Source: Viola odorata (taxonomy: Eukaryota; Streptophyta; Magnoliopsida; Malpighiales; Violaceae). From it: a stretch of 64,000 bases of DNA. The notes under the pieces were generated by a model. It was not told the DNA's origin. It ran no database searches and saw nothing but the letters and a program-made list of their open reading frames with translations. A program made the position numbers and the translations under genes. Positions 1-11,724 of the stretch are shown piece by piece. The stretch covers positions 27,204,579-27,268,578 of the forward strand of contig OY829542.1 of assembly GCA_963691705.1 (NCBI GenBank), written 5' to 3'. Each line of letters begins with the position of its first letter. Position 1 is the first letter of the stretch.

Positions 1-184
1 AAAAAGTTCTTCGTAAGATCATCCATAGGCAAAAATTAGAGGAAGTGCAGAAACGGTCGTGAAAAAAGCAGCGCGACAAAAGGACAATTTATAGGCTAGA
101 AAAGAACGGCGATTGGAAGAAACATATTTCTCGATAGACAAATCATCTCTACGTATGAAAACCAGTTAATTTGACAAGAGTAAG

Positions 185-405
185 GATGAAGCGGTAGCCC
201 TTGGTAAACGCTCGGGCTCATTTTTCGGTTGGGCTTATGATAACAATATCCCTAACAATAAGGGCATTTTCGTCTTATACCCCGCGGTGGGGGAAAAAGC
301 TGCGACTACCGCCCCGGCAGCATCAAGGCTATCGCCTCTCTCTATGTGATCTACACCGGGATGGTCGACTTCAATGAGGGTGAGATAGCACATTTCATGG
401 TCTAG
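185..405 (+). mobile_element. LTR fragment, family L, 5' part
   Basis: This stretch matches, in inverted orientation and with substantial divergence, about 26840-27065. The clearest block is the run containing 'cccttggtaaac' and 'gttgggctt.tgataacaat', followed by shared pieces around 'actatcgcctctc' and 'gatggtcgac'. In the right-hand copy the same sequence lies at the outer end of an LTR. I infer that 185-405 and 2005-2427 are two halves of one old LTR separated by a 1.6-kb insertion. No open reading frame of note is present. Confidence 0.45.
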
Positions 406-409
406 ATTT

Positions 410-1990
410 TACCTTCTTTTCTAGCCCTTTCGGGGGCTTGATTCTACTATTTGACCCTTATTTCAATCTTTATTGCAGATCAGCGTCAATAGAAGGAAAA
501 GATCGAAAAGAAGCATTTTTGGAGTATTTCTGAGGATTTCAAGCTTCAAGGCCTAGAAGATCAGAATGTCGTCGAGCCCTCGAAAGCTAACCAGACCAGT
601 GAGCATTCTCTAGCCCGCGATATCTCTGCAAAGCCAAAGAGATGAATCTTCAAAGATTCTCACGGGATTCCTTGCATATCTAGAAGATTCCAGAATATTC
701 CAGCACGCTCCATGTACTGTCACCCTCTCCCTTAGTTGGAATTTGTCTTTTTGTAATCCCTTAGCTGGAATTTGTCTTCTTGTGGGCTAGACACTATATA
801 AGCCTCTAGTTTTAGGGTTTGGAGACACAACAACACACCTTGTAAATATTTTTCCACTTTCTTCTTTTGGGAGCCGCCTCCTTTTCTCTCCTCCCTCTTT
901 TGGGTAGTGGCTGAGGCGTCCATTTCCAGCAGCCATTGAACTCAACCGGAGCTTTGCTCCGGCCGGTAACATTTTAATAGTTTTATTCTTCTTGTTCTTC
1001 TTTTATGCAATCTTCCTTTTCCTATTTTGTTTGTTTGTTTTGTGGTATGAGTAGCTAGATTTTCCCTTCTTAGCAGAGGTATTTTGAGGGTTGCATGGGT
1101 AGTTAAGAGGCCTAAATGTGTTTAATATATTCTTATTGTTGTATTTGATTGTTTATCGGTTTCTTGTTAATTCGTCTAGGGCCAGATTAGTAGTCTAGCC
1201 AACTAGTATCTAGACCTAGATGATTACCGTCATATTCCAGGGTTATACCTGACGCGAAGCCCTGGAATTTTAGCAGACACCTAGGGGAGGCAGCGCGAGA
1301 GGTCTCACCTAGGGGTAAACAACCGATTAGGGTATGTGATACGAGTCTGACAAGCTGAGCTGTCGCGCCCTAGATCTGTCTTACCTCCCCTTCATGGGCG
1401 TTCTAAATTTAGCCTCCCTACTTCGAGCCCGTGACAGGCCGGACGGTCAAGGCTGCCTTTTGATGACAAGAGAGGTAGCTGGGAGGATGGTTGAACGTCA
1501 AGGTCACCTCATATGTGGGAACGGGGGGTGACTTTTATCTAAGAAGGTAAGCAGGGGATGCGGTGTGGAAACGCGGTCCCTATAGCATATCTATGGCATA
1601 GGAATAGAATATTTCTGCGCCGATGATTTTCTAGCCCTAGAAGCAACCCGATAATGTCCTTTGCTAAGATATCTTCTCTTCTGACTTTATTTCTTTATTT
1701 GATTTCTGTTTGCATGTCGTGCCCTTGATTGTGTTTTACTTTCGTGCCCTAGATTACTGTTTTTATTAGTTAGCTTGTTAGCCCATCTCTATCTTGGTTA
1801 ACTAGATTAACCAACCAAATCCCCCCCATTGTTTCTTTTATTGTTTTACTTTATATCTGGACCTGTCTAGTGTATGTCTTCACCTTTCTCTGTGGATCGA
1901 ACCTCTTGCCACTGTCTTCAATCCTTTTTGTTGCAGGTGATAAGTTGTAATTATTTGATCGTGCCCTCGACAAGCACGCCATCAAGGGGG
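410..1990 (+). mobile_element. LTR-like insertion, family Z, copy 1
   Basis: The part at about 1108-1985 is homologous, inverted, to about 25600-26430. Shared landmarks include 'gttaagagg', 'ttcgtctaggg', 'gagaggtct', 'cttcatgggcgtt' and 'gataagttgtaattattt'. Upstream is a TATA-like 'ctatataagcc' at about 796 followed by a pyrimidine-rich leader. The end region 'ctgtggatcgaacctcttgcc' resembles the 3' ends of plant LTRs. The sequence is non-coding. It appears to interrupt the family-L LTR, but the exact ends could not be fixed. Confidence 0.4.
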
Positions 1991-2004
1991 TCCCACACAT
2001 CACA

Positions 2005-2427
2005 CTGTCGTGACAGAGGGCGTTATCCCATCCCAAGCCGAACTAGGCATCTCGAGAGGAGCGTAGACGTTGCCTTGCCTAGGTAACGCCTACCTCCATA
2101 TCTATATCTAACACAACGATAGCGCATTCCATCAGCGAGGCACTCTAACCCCCCTGACAGGAGCGTTAGCACTTTGTGACCAAGATCACCCAGAGATGCT
2201 CCATTTTCGCTTATAAATACCTCCACCACGAAGGAGGAAGGTAAGCCTAAGATTGCTAGCCAAAGCTCTGCTATTTTACACAATCACTACTAACTTAAGC
2301 ATCGGAGTGTTTACGCCGAAGACCCCCTCCAGCGTTGTGCAGGTACATCGAACACCGTGGACGGTCGACCTCAAGAACCATAATCCTCTTCTACCCTTCA
2401 GCGAATAGTCCGAATCTTATCAACTTA
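2005..2427 (+). mobile_element. LTR fragment, family L, 3' part with TATA box
   Basis: This is the homologue of the inverted copy at 26437-26830. It shares 'cgttatcccatccca', the TATA box 'tataaata' (2213-2220), 'aagcatcggagtgttta' and the terminal 'ccgaatcttatca'. The TATA box followed by about 200 bp ending in CA fits a U3-R-U5 layout. ORFs crossing this part have no recognisable product. Confidence 0.5.
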
Positions 2428-2784
2428 TAACCTGAAAAAAAATGAGATATCCACTACTTCTATTCGATTACTTTTTCTTGCATATAATTAATTTTTGTTA
2501 ATCTACTAGCACGTGTTATTTTTATTTTTTTAAAATTGAACTTAGATTTTGAAGGAGGTTGACTCTCCCTGATATAGTATTACAGGATAAGTATTAGGTC
2601 GGTAGCCTTCATGGGCACTCTTGCCAAACCCGCCCATACACCATGCGTGCATTGTGACAAGGGTACCCGATTTGTAAGACAAAAAGAAAAAAGGCCCAAA
2701 CAAAAAAGGAGAATTGGAGAAGGTAATAGGTATCCCACCATCTAAATTATCAGTCAAATGCAATAAAAAAAACAATATTTTATA

Positions 2785-3082
2785 AACTTGATTTAGACCC
2801 CTAAATTTCTGATCAATACAATTAACCCACTTTGTGTTAAAATAATAAATAAATAAATATATCCTTTCATACTAAAAAAAATAATCTCATGCAATAATTT
2901 TCCCTTAAATTAAACAATGGAGTTGGTGTTTTTGTTTGAAAAATCATACATTTTTATTTTATTTATTAAAAAAAATCTATTTATTTTTATTGATATTAAA
3001 AAAATCAATCACATTTATTATTATTTTAACACAAAGTGGGTTAATTGTATTGATCAGAAATTTAGGGGTCTAAATCAAGTTT
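2785..3082. mobile_element. Foldback element with about 65-bp terminal inverted repeats
   Basis: The left arm (2785-2850, starting 'aacttgatttagacccc') is repeated as its exact reverse complement at about 3018-3082. About 165 bp of AT-rich spacer lies between the arms. The spacer ORF (2917-3111) is poly-Ile/Lys/Phe and extends into the right arm, so it is not a gene. The element is of MITE or foldback type. No target duplication was fixed. Confidence 0.75.
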
Positions 3083-3289
3083 TTGAAAGGTCAAGGGATC
3101 TTTTGCATTAGACTCATAGTTTAGGGGTAGGTGCCTCTCATCAATTATTATATTTTTAATGTAAACATGAATAGTATGTTAGAAGACTCAAAATTGAGAC
3201 TTAATCCCTTTATATTCTGCAAAAAGTACCGATAAGTTATAAACTTATTGATTATGCAATTATTACAGACTTAATGACCTCATAGGTAC

Positions 3290-5314
3290 TAAGGTTGTGC
3301 AAAAAAATCAAAATTTGGGAAATCGAATCGAACCGAACCAATCGTAAACCGAACTGAAAAAGCGGTTCTCTGAACCTAGCAAATGAAACTTTGTCCAATC
3401 TGTAATCGAAATGAAATTTTCTTTAGTTATTGGATATCCGAACCGAGAAGCATAGAATAATTGATCAATCCGAGCCGAACCAATTTGAAGATAAATTTGT
3501 TTAAATTTTATTAAAATAAACCCATAAAAATAAAGTCAAAACGACCAAAATTATTTTATATGGAGAAAAAAATGACACATTCATTAAAGTAACACTTAAT
3601 ATTTAAAATTATTAAAAGTATTTACTTTTTAATGGAAAAATCTTTATAATAAGCGATTGAATATTGCATTCCATTGAATTATAATTCTTAGTAATTTAAG
3701 CTATTTATTCATTTTTAAATAATTAATTTATTTGAATTTTTTATTTATTTAATCCATGTAAATAATCAGAATGATATATAAGTATGAGTAATGCTATATT
3801 TACTAGTAGTTTTTTTGTTTACCAATGCATACATATATATTATATACAGTAATTAATACTTTATGTGAAAAAAATTATTCCCTATATATATAACTAAACT
3901 AGATTTATAAGTTTTTTATATAATAAGTAGAGGATAATTTAGGTCTAATAAAAATGGACACAATGTTAACCTGCCTGTGGAGTGGTAAATAAACTATTAA
4001 TTTAAGAACTAATCTTTACGATGGATGTATGATTGTGCTTATTAGATTTAATAGTTAATGTGACATTAACATTAAACTAATAATTAAGGAACTAATAGTT
4101 AGAATTTATGTGTAATGATGCTTATTATATTCAATAAGTAAGGTGAGTAAGGTGGCATTAACACTTATAAAAAAAGGGTGACATTAACATATTAGGATAA
4201 TTTAAATTATTATTATTATATATATAGTCATTTTCTAAATAAGTTGAATAGTAATTATAAAAATATTACAAAAATAATTATTTTAGAATCAAAACGACGT
4301 CGTTTTGATTAAAATAATGCAGTTTTATGTTTCATGAAAACGGCATCATTTTGGGTTGAATCAACCGATGCCGTTCTAGATTTTTTTCTCCCTTTTTCTT
4401 TAAAAAAATTCTATAATACTTTCTGAACTCGGATGATTTTATTGAGTTGATGCGATATTTTATCAAATTGACGCGAGATTTTATCGAGTTTACGCAAGAT
4501 TTTAGCTCGATTTTATATGATTTCGAGTGTATAAATTGACTTGTTTCAGTGGGGTAAAAAAGTAACACTTGCGAGTTTAACAATAGAGTGTATAACTATT
4601 CTTACTAACACTTTATGTGAAAAAACTTATTCAACATATATATAATTAAACTAGTTTTATAAACTTATAATTCTTTTTAGTACAACGATTTAACCATATA
4701 ATCATATTTAATAAAAAAAAGCCTAGTTGGATTCATGTTAAAGTCTAGTAAAAAAAAATATTGTCTTATTTAGTACTCCCTCTGGTACACAATAAATGAC
4801 TTTTTCCTACGGATTCTTACTATTCATAATACTTGTCATTTTATCTTTTCCGAATCATATATTTTGTTCAAATGACAATTTTTTTATGCATCAATCGAAT
4901 TTGATGGTGTGGTAATTTGAGTGGAAATTAGGAGTAAAAATGAAACAATGTGGAATAAAAATAAGATCAAAGATCATTGTTCTATGAATTTTTACTATCC
5001 CAAAACGTAATTTATTTTGCCCCGGAGGGAGTATGATAAATTGACTAATGAGAATGTTAGTATTGCAAATGTTATACATAACTTGGGTTTTTTTCATTTT
5101 CTTTTTAAAAGATCCAATAACCGAACTGAAATCTGATTTTAAAATAACAAAGATATCCGACCGAACCGAACCGAACCGATTCAAATGGATAACCGATAAA
5201 ATAATATTCGATTTAACTGACTTCAAAAATTAACCGTCCGAACCGATCCGTTCAAGCTGGATATTTGAGATAAAATAACCGACGGAAACGGTTATCCAAC
5301 TGTGAACACCCCTA
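3290..5314. mobile_element. hAT-type non-autonomous element, 2.0 kb
   Basis: The left end reads 'taaggttgtgca' and the right end, reverse-complemented, reads 'taggggtgttca', giving short imperfect TIRs. Both ends are flanked by the same 8 bp, 'ataggtac' (3282-3289 and 5315-5322), the duplication length typical of hAT elements. Subterminal sequence is rich in 'ccgaacc' motifs in inverted sense at the two ends. No transposase is visible. A Stowaway MITE (4776-5031) is nested inside, and a segment near 3852-3920 recurs as a direct repeat near 4605-4670. Confidence 0.8.
4776..5031. mobile_element. Stowaway-type MITE
   Basis: It begins 'ctccctctgg' and ends 'ccggagggag', with TA on both sides (4774-4775 and 5032-5033). 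These are the Tc1/mariner-derived Stowaway end motif and target duplication. It is 256 bp long, non-coding, and inserted within the hAT element at 3290-5314. The ORFs at 4891-5226 and 5048-5233 run across its boundary and are not genes. Confidence 0.8.
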
Positions 5315-5324
5315 ATAGGTACTA

Positions 5325-5589
5325 CTCCCTTAGGTGCAAAATAAACGACGTTCTGGAGTCCAAAAGCAGTCCCAAAATAAATGACGTTCTTAGTTTCCTA
5401 GGCTAGAGTAGACGGCATTGCCCCTGCCATCCCTTGGTATAAACTTAGACATAAACTATAGTATTTTCGAAAATAGGCTTGGATGGTAGGGGTACAAAGG
5501 TCAAAAATTGTCTCGTTTTCTGTAAACTAATCATTTTCTTAATCCGAGTGCAAACACCCAAAAAGTCATTTATTTTGCACCAGAGGGAG
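5325..5589. mobile_element. Stowaway-type MITE
   Basis: The left end 'ctcccttaggtgcaaaataaa' has as its mirror a right end that, reverse-complemented, begins 'ctccctctggtgcaaaataaa'. The left flank is TA; the right flank is TG, a decayed TA. It is 265 bp and starts 3 bp after the target duplication of the hAT element, so two families lie almost end to end. Confidence 0.75.
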
Positions 5590-6520
5590 TGCCTTTATCC
5601 AACTTAACCCTAAGGGTTCCCGCTACGTTTGTCCAAATAGACTAAATAGGTTCCTATCATCAAAATTACCGGTTTTTTATTTTATGAAAATTCAGAAATT
5701 AAGTTTAAATTGAGAATGCACGTGGATTAGGTATGACAATGAAAGGTGTTATATATGGCAAAGAGAAATTAGGCAATGCTTGGCTCACATAAGATGAGAA
5801 TTAAACAAGTGCAAACCAACTCATCCTATATATCGCTGCGTGTCTTATATAGGAATTAGTCCATGGAAAACAACAACAGTAAGGCCTAATGAAACTACCC
5901 ATTTCTGTTGGATCAGCTTTTCCAAGGGGACAAAATCCAGAGGAAGGGTTAAGGGATAGCAGTGAAAAACCCAGGCAGGCAATCTAGGCAGTATCGATGG
6001 ACTTTCTTTTGTTTGCATACACAGTTACACACCACACCTTCAATTTCAAGTATATATAAGTTCAAACACTCTCTAAACCTTTTCTCATCTCATCTTGTAA
6101 AGTTATATATATATATACTGTGTAACATCTATAATATTATGATTATGTGGCTAATTAATTGTGATTATGGTACACTGTTCTGCCTGGCTCCCTGAATGCC
6201 AACTGGGCAGCTTGTCAAACTGTGTTGGCAACCTTCCTACTTGGCATGAGGGGTGCCATGCAGGCCCATTTACCTTATTAATTTCTACTCTCCTTTCCGT
6301 TCTCCATAACTTAATTCAAAAGTTTTTTCTTTTACCCTGATTATTCTTTCAACTTAAACTAATTTTATTTGAATTTTATTGGCCCCAAAAGATGATGTTC
6401 CCAATGTTTTTTTTTATATATCTTTAACTCTTTTATTTCTAATTTTGATATATTGATTTTTCTTCTTTCCGATAGAAAATTAAAATATTATTGCGTTAAA
6501 AAATGAATAGTTCTTCTAAC
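5590..6520. other. Unassigned intergenic stretch
   Basis: AT-rich sequence with a TATA-like 'gtatatataag' near 6048 and a short (ta)n run near 6107. The 77-codon ORF at 5962-6195 has no recognisable domain and no supporting context. I see no gene here. Confidence 0.4.
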
Positions 6521-6524
6521 ATGA

Positions 6525-6755
6525 CTTAATTAATTTTCTCTTAAACATGACAAGTCATGTTAGAAGAATCTGAACCGTTCAATAAAATTGAACGAATGAG
6601 ATTAAAAATTAAAGTCATTAATGAGTTGACCAGTCAATAAAATTCCACAAGTGGTCAACTCATTAATGATTTGAATTTTTAATCTCATTCGTTCAATTTT
6701 ATTGAACGGTTCAGATTTTTCTGACATGACTGATCATGTTAAAAAAAAATTAGAG
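6525..6755. mobile_element. Palindromic MITE, about 230 bp
   Basis: Two arms of roughly 100 bp are nearly exact reverse complements. 'gaaccgttcaataaaattga' at about 6571 returns inverted at about 6690, and 'tcattaatgagttgacca' returns inverted near 6651. The outer parts ('acatgacaagtcatgtt' and 'acatgactgatcatgtt') also mirror each other. A short loop lies near 6635-6650. Non-coding. Confidence 0.75.
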
Positions 6756-7825
6756 AAGCTACAATTCTAAAATAAATACCATATTTTCTTTAGGGTATTA
6801 TGCTCACATTTCACCCGTTCATATTCACGCTCTCACCCTTCTTCTTCTTTACACTTAAAATTACAACATTATCTTTCAAATATTTGAAAATAATAAAAAT
6901 AGAAGTTTTTTTATAAAAAAAAAGTCGATCTCATAATAGGGTTCAGTCGATCAAAAACAACATTTTTACCTTCGTGATTATCGAATAAGCCTTCAATCAT
7001 TTCCTTGCAAATGAAAATTGTTAATTCAAAAACATAATTTTACATGATACTTTGACTTGGGGCCTCAATTAATCATTCATTCTCATTTCATTCCTTTATT
7101 ATTATAACAATTACGTTCATCCTTTTTGGTCGGAGATGGTTGGTTACACACATATATTCTTAGCTTCTTTTTCTTTTTTATAGCATTCCATGTTCAACTC
7201 ATTGAGCCGACTAATCTAGTCTTAGCTTATCTACCATTAACCAAATCGTCCTAATGAATCTCTTACATACTACATATAATTAAAAAATATTTATTTTTTT
7301 CTCAATATGATAGATTTTTTTATTATTATTATAATTACAAAAATATCAACAAAAAAATCAAAAATAATTGATGAAATTTTTATAGGTGTTAAAATTTTGT
7401 TGTAACCTCATCATAATAGATATTTTAAAGCAACTATAGCACAATAAGTCTAAAAATATATTGTTTTATTTATATTATTATAAAAAATCATTAATCAAAT
7501 GTACTAACAAATTTATAAAAAAAAAATACTATTTACATAGAAGTATTTGCTATGGACTCTGTAAAGTTTAACACTATGGAAGAATACATAGTTCTTTTTT
7601 TCTTCCATAGTTTTTAATGCTTTTGTGAATTTTTTAATTATAATAATAATAATTTTTTAATTAGCATGTACGTATCATATTTGAGCTTAGGCCTAATCCC
7701 GCATGTGATTTCAAACCTTTTCATCTCCATTTCATTTTTAAATAAAGAAACTAATGGATGCAAGGTGACGTAAATTGAGCAGCGCAAACAAAAAGCTTTC
7801 TTCTCGTTGAACGCAGCAGCAGCTG
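6756..7825. other. AT-rich spacer without genes
   Basis: Strongly AT-rich, with many homopolymer runs and no ORF or repeat boundary that I can support. Confidence 0.5.
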
Positions 7826-7833
7826 TAACAGGC

Positions 7834-8377
7834 CATGTTATCAGAACCGGACCGGACCGGCCGGTCCGTCCGGTTCAACCGGTGTTTTTCAAGTTTCCGG
7901 TCCGATTCAGCTATCGGACCGGATAAGGATGTGAACCGGGTTCAACCGGTCAAACCGGCCGGTTTTTACCTAACCGGCGAACCGGATTGAACCGGGTTGA
8001 ACCGGCCGGTTTGATGAACCAAACCAAAACGACGTCGTTTTGGTTTGGTTTTTTTTTTTTTTTTTTAAAAAAAAAAATTTGATGGGCCGGCCCATTACAG
8101 GCATGGGCCAGCCCATCAGAGAGGCAACCAAAACGACGTCGTTTTTGAACTTTTTCAATTTTAATAATATTTTTTGATATATTATAAAATGCTACAGTAA
8201 AAACCAGCCGGTTCAATCCGGTTTAATCCGGTTTTATCGTCTAGGATTTACCGGTTTAATGTGTAAACGGTTCCGGACGGACCAGCATCTACAATCCGGT
8301 CGAACCCGGTTCAACCCGGTTGAACCACCAAATTGGCGAAAACGGTTCGCTGTCCGGTCCGGTTCTGATAACTATGG
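7834..8377. mobile_element. hAT-type MITE, 'ccgg'-rich, 544 bp
   Basis: The ends are 'catgttatcagaaccgg' and the inverted 'ccatagttatcagaaccgg'. The flanks are 'taacaggc' (7826-7833) and 'taacaggt' (8378-8385), an 8-bp duplication with one change. Subterminal regions are dense in CCGG/GGTTCAACC motifs in mirror order. It carries a 34-bp perfect palindrome at 8017-8050. It is the same family as the element at 59448-61059. The minus-strand ORFs at 7950-8216 come from its TIR sequence and a poly-lysine run and are not genes. Confidence 0.8.
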
Positions 8378-8385
8378 TAACAGGT

Positions 8386-9447
8386 GACCCTCACTCTCTC
8401 TGGTCCGTTGCTCGTTCAAAACTATTATAATAAGCTTTCCGTTAATTGTTTTCTATAGTAAATTGTTATAATGTACCCTCTATTAACACGTAACGTTTAG
8501 GGGAGAAGTTAGAAATTTTATCTCGGGTGGGCTAACGACAATATATGCAAAAAAAATTATTATATATACACACATATATAGCTAGTTAACGAAATAATTA
8601 ATAATTATACATGTATATAAATATTTTTACTGTCAACTTTTAAATAATAATTCTAATTTTATTTTGATCTAAATATGAAACTTTAACTTTCCTATAATTC
8701 TAATGGTACAAAATAAGAATTAATACAAAATATAGTACTACTTTTTATCAGTAAAAGTATAAATTGTTAAGATATATACCAATTTTTTTTTTACCATTAA
8801 TGTAGATTTAAATCTTAAATTTTCTAACTTTCATAACTAATTAGATAATTATTAATAAAAATGCAAAGAAATTAAAAATAATAATAAGCATATATATAAT
8901 TTTTAAAATGGGTCAGGGGTGGCGCGGGCTCAAGCCCACCCTCCCCCTCCCCCCACTCCATGGTCACGTCTTTCTTCTGTTAACTACTGATGTGAATTTA
9001 ATTTTTCAATTTTTTTAAAAACAATTCCACATCATATCTAATAATAAATAGTAAAAAAGTTAAAAAATAGGAAATGAATTTCTGAAACTTAAAAAATAAA
9101 TTTGATTTTTTAAAAAAACTATAAGAATATTGTTACAAACTAAATTATAAAAGGAAAATACTGGACACATTTTTCTTTAATTTTAACTCATTTTTAAATT
9201 TTGAAATATAGGTAACTTGTTTAAAATACTTGAAAATTTATACAAATGAACAAAAATTGAAAAAAAAAATCAATAAGATAAGAAAAAAAACTGAAAATTT
9301 AGAAATATAAAACTGAATTGACCATCAAATCTACTAGATCGGGATAATTTCGAATCACAGCTCAATTATACCATTTCATATGAAGTGAAATTTTGCAAAA
9401 AATAAATTCGAAAAAATAAATTCACTTTTTAGCGCAGTTGATGGAAA
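8386..9447. other. AT-rich spacer without genes
   Basis: AT-rich with a short GC-rich island near 8910-8960 ('ggtggcgcgggctcaagcc'), which may be the end of an unidentified repeat whose other end is near 8510 ('tcgggtgggcta'). No coding potential is seen. Confidence 0.4.
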
Positions 9448-9452
9448 AAAAG

Positions 9453-10830
9453 TGTTGCTACCCGATTTTGGATTTTTCGTTACAACTTTACGCATTTTTA
9501 TCGCTTATCGCATTAATGACTCATCTAGGTCAAATTTCTGTAGATTTTTGCTCCTAGGCTAGTTTGTTTAATATTCTGTGTCATTTCGCGTATTTTTAAT
9601 TTTTCGTACTTTCGACTGTCTTTTCGCTTGAACTTCTATCGGCCCCGAGTAAGTTTCCTCGGACCATAGATCGAGTGCCTAATCTCTTTAGTTGATAATT
9701 ACCTACTATTTTTCTCTTTCGCGTCATCTAGTTTGGTCTCATTCACGTTTTGTCGTAAGGGCATTTATTTTGCGTCCAAACCTTCGACATTTCCGAGCGA
9801 GAAAATAAATATGCTAAATAAAACTTTTCCTTTATTCACTGTATACTAGTTATCTTGTCTTATTTTTCTTCACATTTTGGTCCTTCCGGTTCGGGTTTAT
9901 TTTTATTTCAAAATATCTCGTTCGTACCAAATTGATGCATTAACGCCTAATTAATGCATCCTCATCCAAAATCGATCACCTTTCCACAGTTAGCCTGGCC
10001 GACTTCAACCCATCATCACCTAGCCCCGTCGACCACCCCAAACCTCAACCCTTACCATCCATTTAATGCAACCATTAATGCTTAGTCTGACTCACGCCAT
10101 CGTCGACGCATTTTCATCATCACCGGCCTCGTCATCGCGCCTCGTCGACAACCTCCAAACCGACTCCAATCTTTCCCTATAAATACCCAGCTCTAAGCAA
10201 GGCATCAAGGGGGACCAATTCAGGCTCTAGACCCCCATTTTTTTATTCATGCTCTCCCTCTGCTTTGCTTTCAATCAATTTCAATTGTTTTCATTTTAAT
10301 TAATTACTTGCTATGTTGTTTTAATTAATTAATTGTTGCCTCTGTCCAGTTAATTAATTGTGGCACCTAATTTCACTCTCCCTCTCAATTTCTTGCACTA
10401 CCTTCTTGGTTTAAGCTCTCCTGGCAAGTAAGCTCTCTCACTCTAGCTTTTCTTTAATTTTCGTTTATGTCTTTAACACATGAATAAATTGCTAAAACTT
10501 GCCTAGATGTAACGTCACCTTTGAGGGCCCAAATTATATGTTCAAAATATTTTCTCAAAACATCTTGCTTATCGGTAACCTTTTTTAAGGATGTGACTCG
10601 GGTGCCTAACACCTTCCCGAGTCCATAATACGACCTCAAACCGTTATTCTTTAGTTTAGATCTATTGTGCCTTAGTTTTTTTTTATTTTTATGCCATGAC
10701 GATTAGGTTCCCTAAACCTAGAAAAATAGGGTGGCGACTTCATTTTGCATGATGTGAGACGAGTCCAATGCTTGTCTCACATTGTTGCCCGTCCCGAACC
10801 GTTTCACAAAATCAAAAAAGGGGTGCGACA
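9453..10830 (+). repeat. Left LTR of a plus-strand Tat-type retrotransposon
   Basis: It starts 'tgttgctacc' and ends 'ggggtgcgaca', the TG..CA form of an LTR. It aligns along its length with 40205-42801, except that about 1.2 kb present on the right (about 41276-42472) is missing here, with the junction at 'ttgcctagatg'. The TATA box 'tataaata' is at 10178-10185. By eye the two LTRs differ at roughly 5-10 percent of positions. The preceding 5 bp are 'aaaag' (9448-9452); the 5 bp after the right LTR are 'aaagg'. Confidence 0.85.
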
Positions 10831-10853
10831 GTTTGGCGACTTCACTAGGGACG
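10831..10853 (+). other. Primer-binding-site-like sequence
   Basis: Directly after the LTR comes 'gtttggcgacttcactaggg'. This is where the tRNA primer site lies in an LTR retrotransposon. The wording resembles that reported for Ogre/Tat elements (tRNA-Arg class), but this is from memory and was not aligned to a tRNA. It sets the orientation of the outer element as plus. Confidence 0.55.
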
Positions 10854-11195
10854 TTTAGGATCGAAGCCAGTTTTATGGTGTTTTTTTATTTACTCGTTTT
10901 AAATAAATTGCTTTGATCAATTGTTCATACACATTTCATGCATAAATGCCTTATTGTCAGGCCATATCACCAAAGAAAATTAGGAAGGTATTAGTGAAGC
11001 GTTTTGGGCCCAGGTCCCAATGTGCTTTCATGAACCCTAACTTGGATTTGAACCCCTAAATAGATTGAGCACCCAGAATCGTTGTTATGATTCGGTCAAT
11101 GCTCTCGTATCTATTTATTGAGGGACCCCTTTCAGGGTATCATCAGGGAACCTTTCAGCCAGTTAGAACAAAGTCAGAATCAGAGCCCCAACATA
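10854..11195 (+). other. Leader region of the outer element
   Basis: Non-coding sequence following the primer site. It ends abruptly at 11195, where a segment begins that is also found at 23735. I read it as the 5' untranslated leader of the outer retroelement, cut by later insertions. Confidence 0.4.
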
Positions 11196-11681
11196 TGAAC
11201 ACGCAAGACCACAAGATCGTAAAGTAATGTACGCACGTCTCACACGCAACAACATCTACAAGCCTTGATTTCCTCGAAAAATGAATAAAGGAAAGAGTAA
11301 TCTCGACGTAGTTCTTCATCAAAGGGTTGATTATCAATATACAAGGATGAACTATTTATGGTTATTACGAAGCGAGACTGAAGAACCCCTTTAAAAACAC
11401 TATTTTTTACACGCCAACGATTTCTGGCGTCATTACTTCATCCCTAGAGTAATTACTTCATAACTCCGGCGTAATTACTTCAACATCAGAAGCATTAGGT
11501 CTCTTCAACCTTGCCTCAACGCTATTACTTCCTGATCATGGCACCATTACTTCATCTCTAGCGTAATTACTTCGTAACTCCGACATAATTACTTCGACAT
11601 CAGAAGCATCAGGTCTCTTCAACCTTGCCTCAGCATCATTACTTCATCCCTGGCGTAATTACTTAGTAACCCCGACGTAAT
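11196..11681. repeat. 486-bp direct repeat S, copy 1
   Basis: It matches 23735-24220 at very high similarity over the same 486-bp length, beginning 'tgaacacgcaagacc' and ending 'ccccgacgtaat'. Internally it contains two diverged sub-repeats of about 125 bp built on 'taattacttc' and 'acatcagaagcat.aggtctc'. Neighbours on both sides differ between the copies. It could be part of the LTR or untranslated region of a nested element. ORFs at 11155-11337 and 23682-23876 only reflect this repeat. Confidence 0.8.
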
Positions 11682-11724
11682 GAGGTTTTGACTCTTCCCA
11701 AGTAGAGCAGAGAAAGATGGACAG

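Noticed and set aside
7950..8216. Minus-strand ORFs of 88 and 62 codons
   Set aside because: They fall within a hAT MITE and consist of TIR and poly-lysine/phenylalanine sequence.
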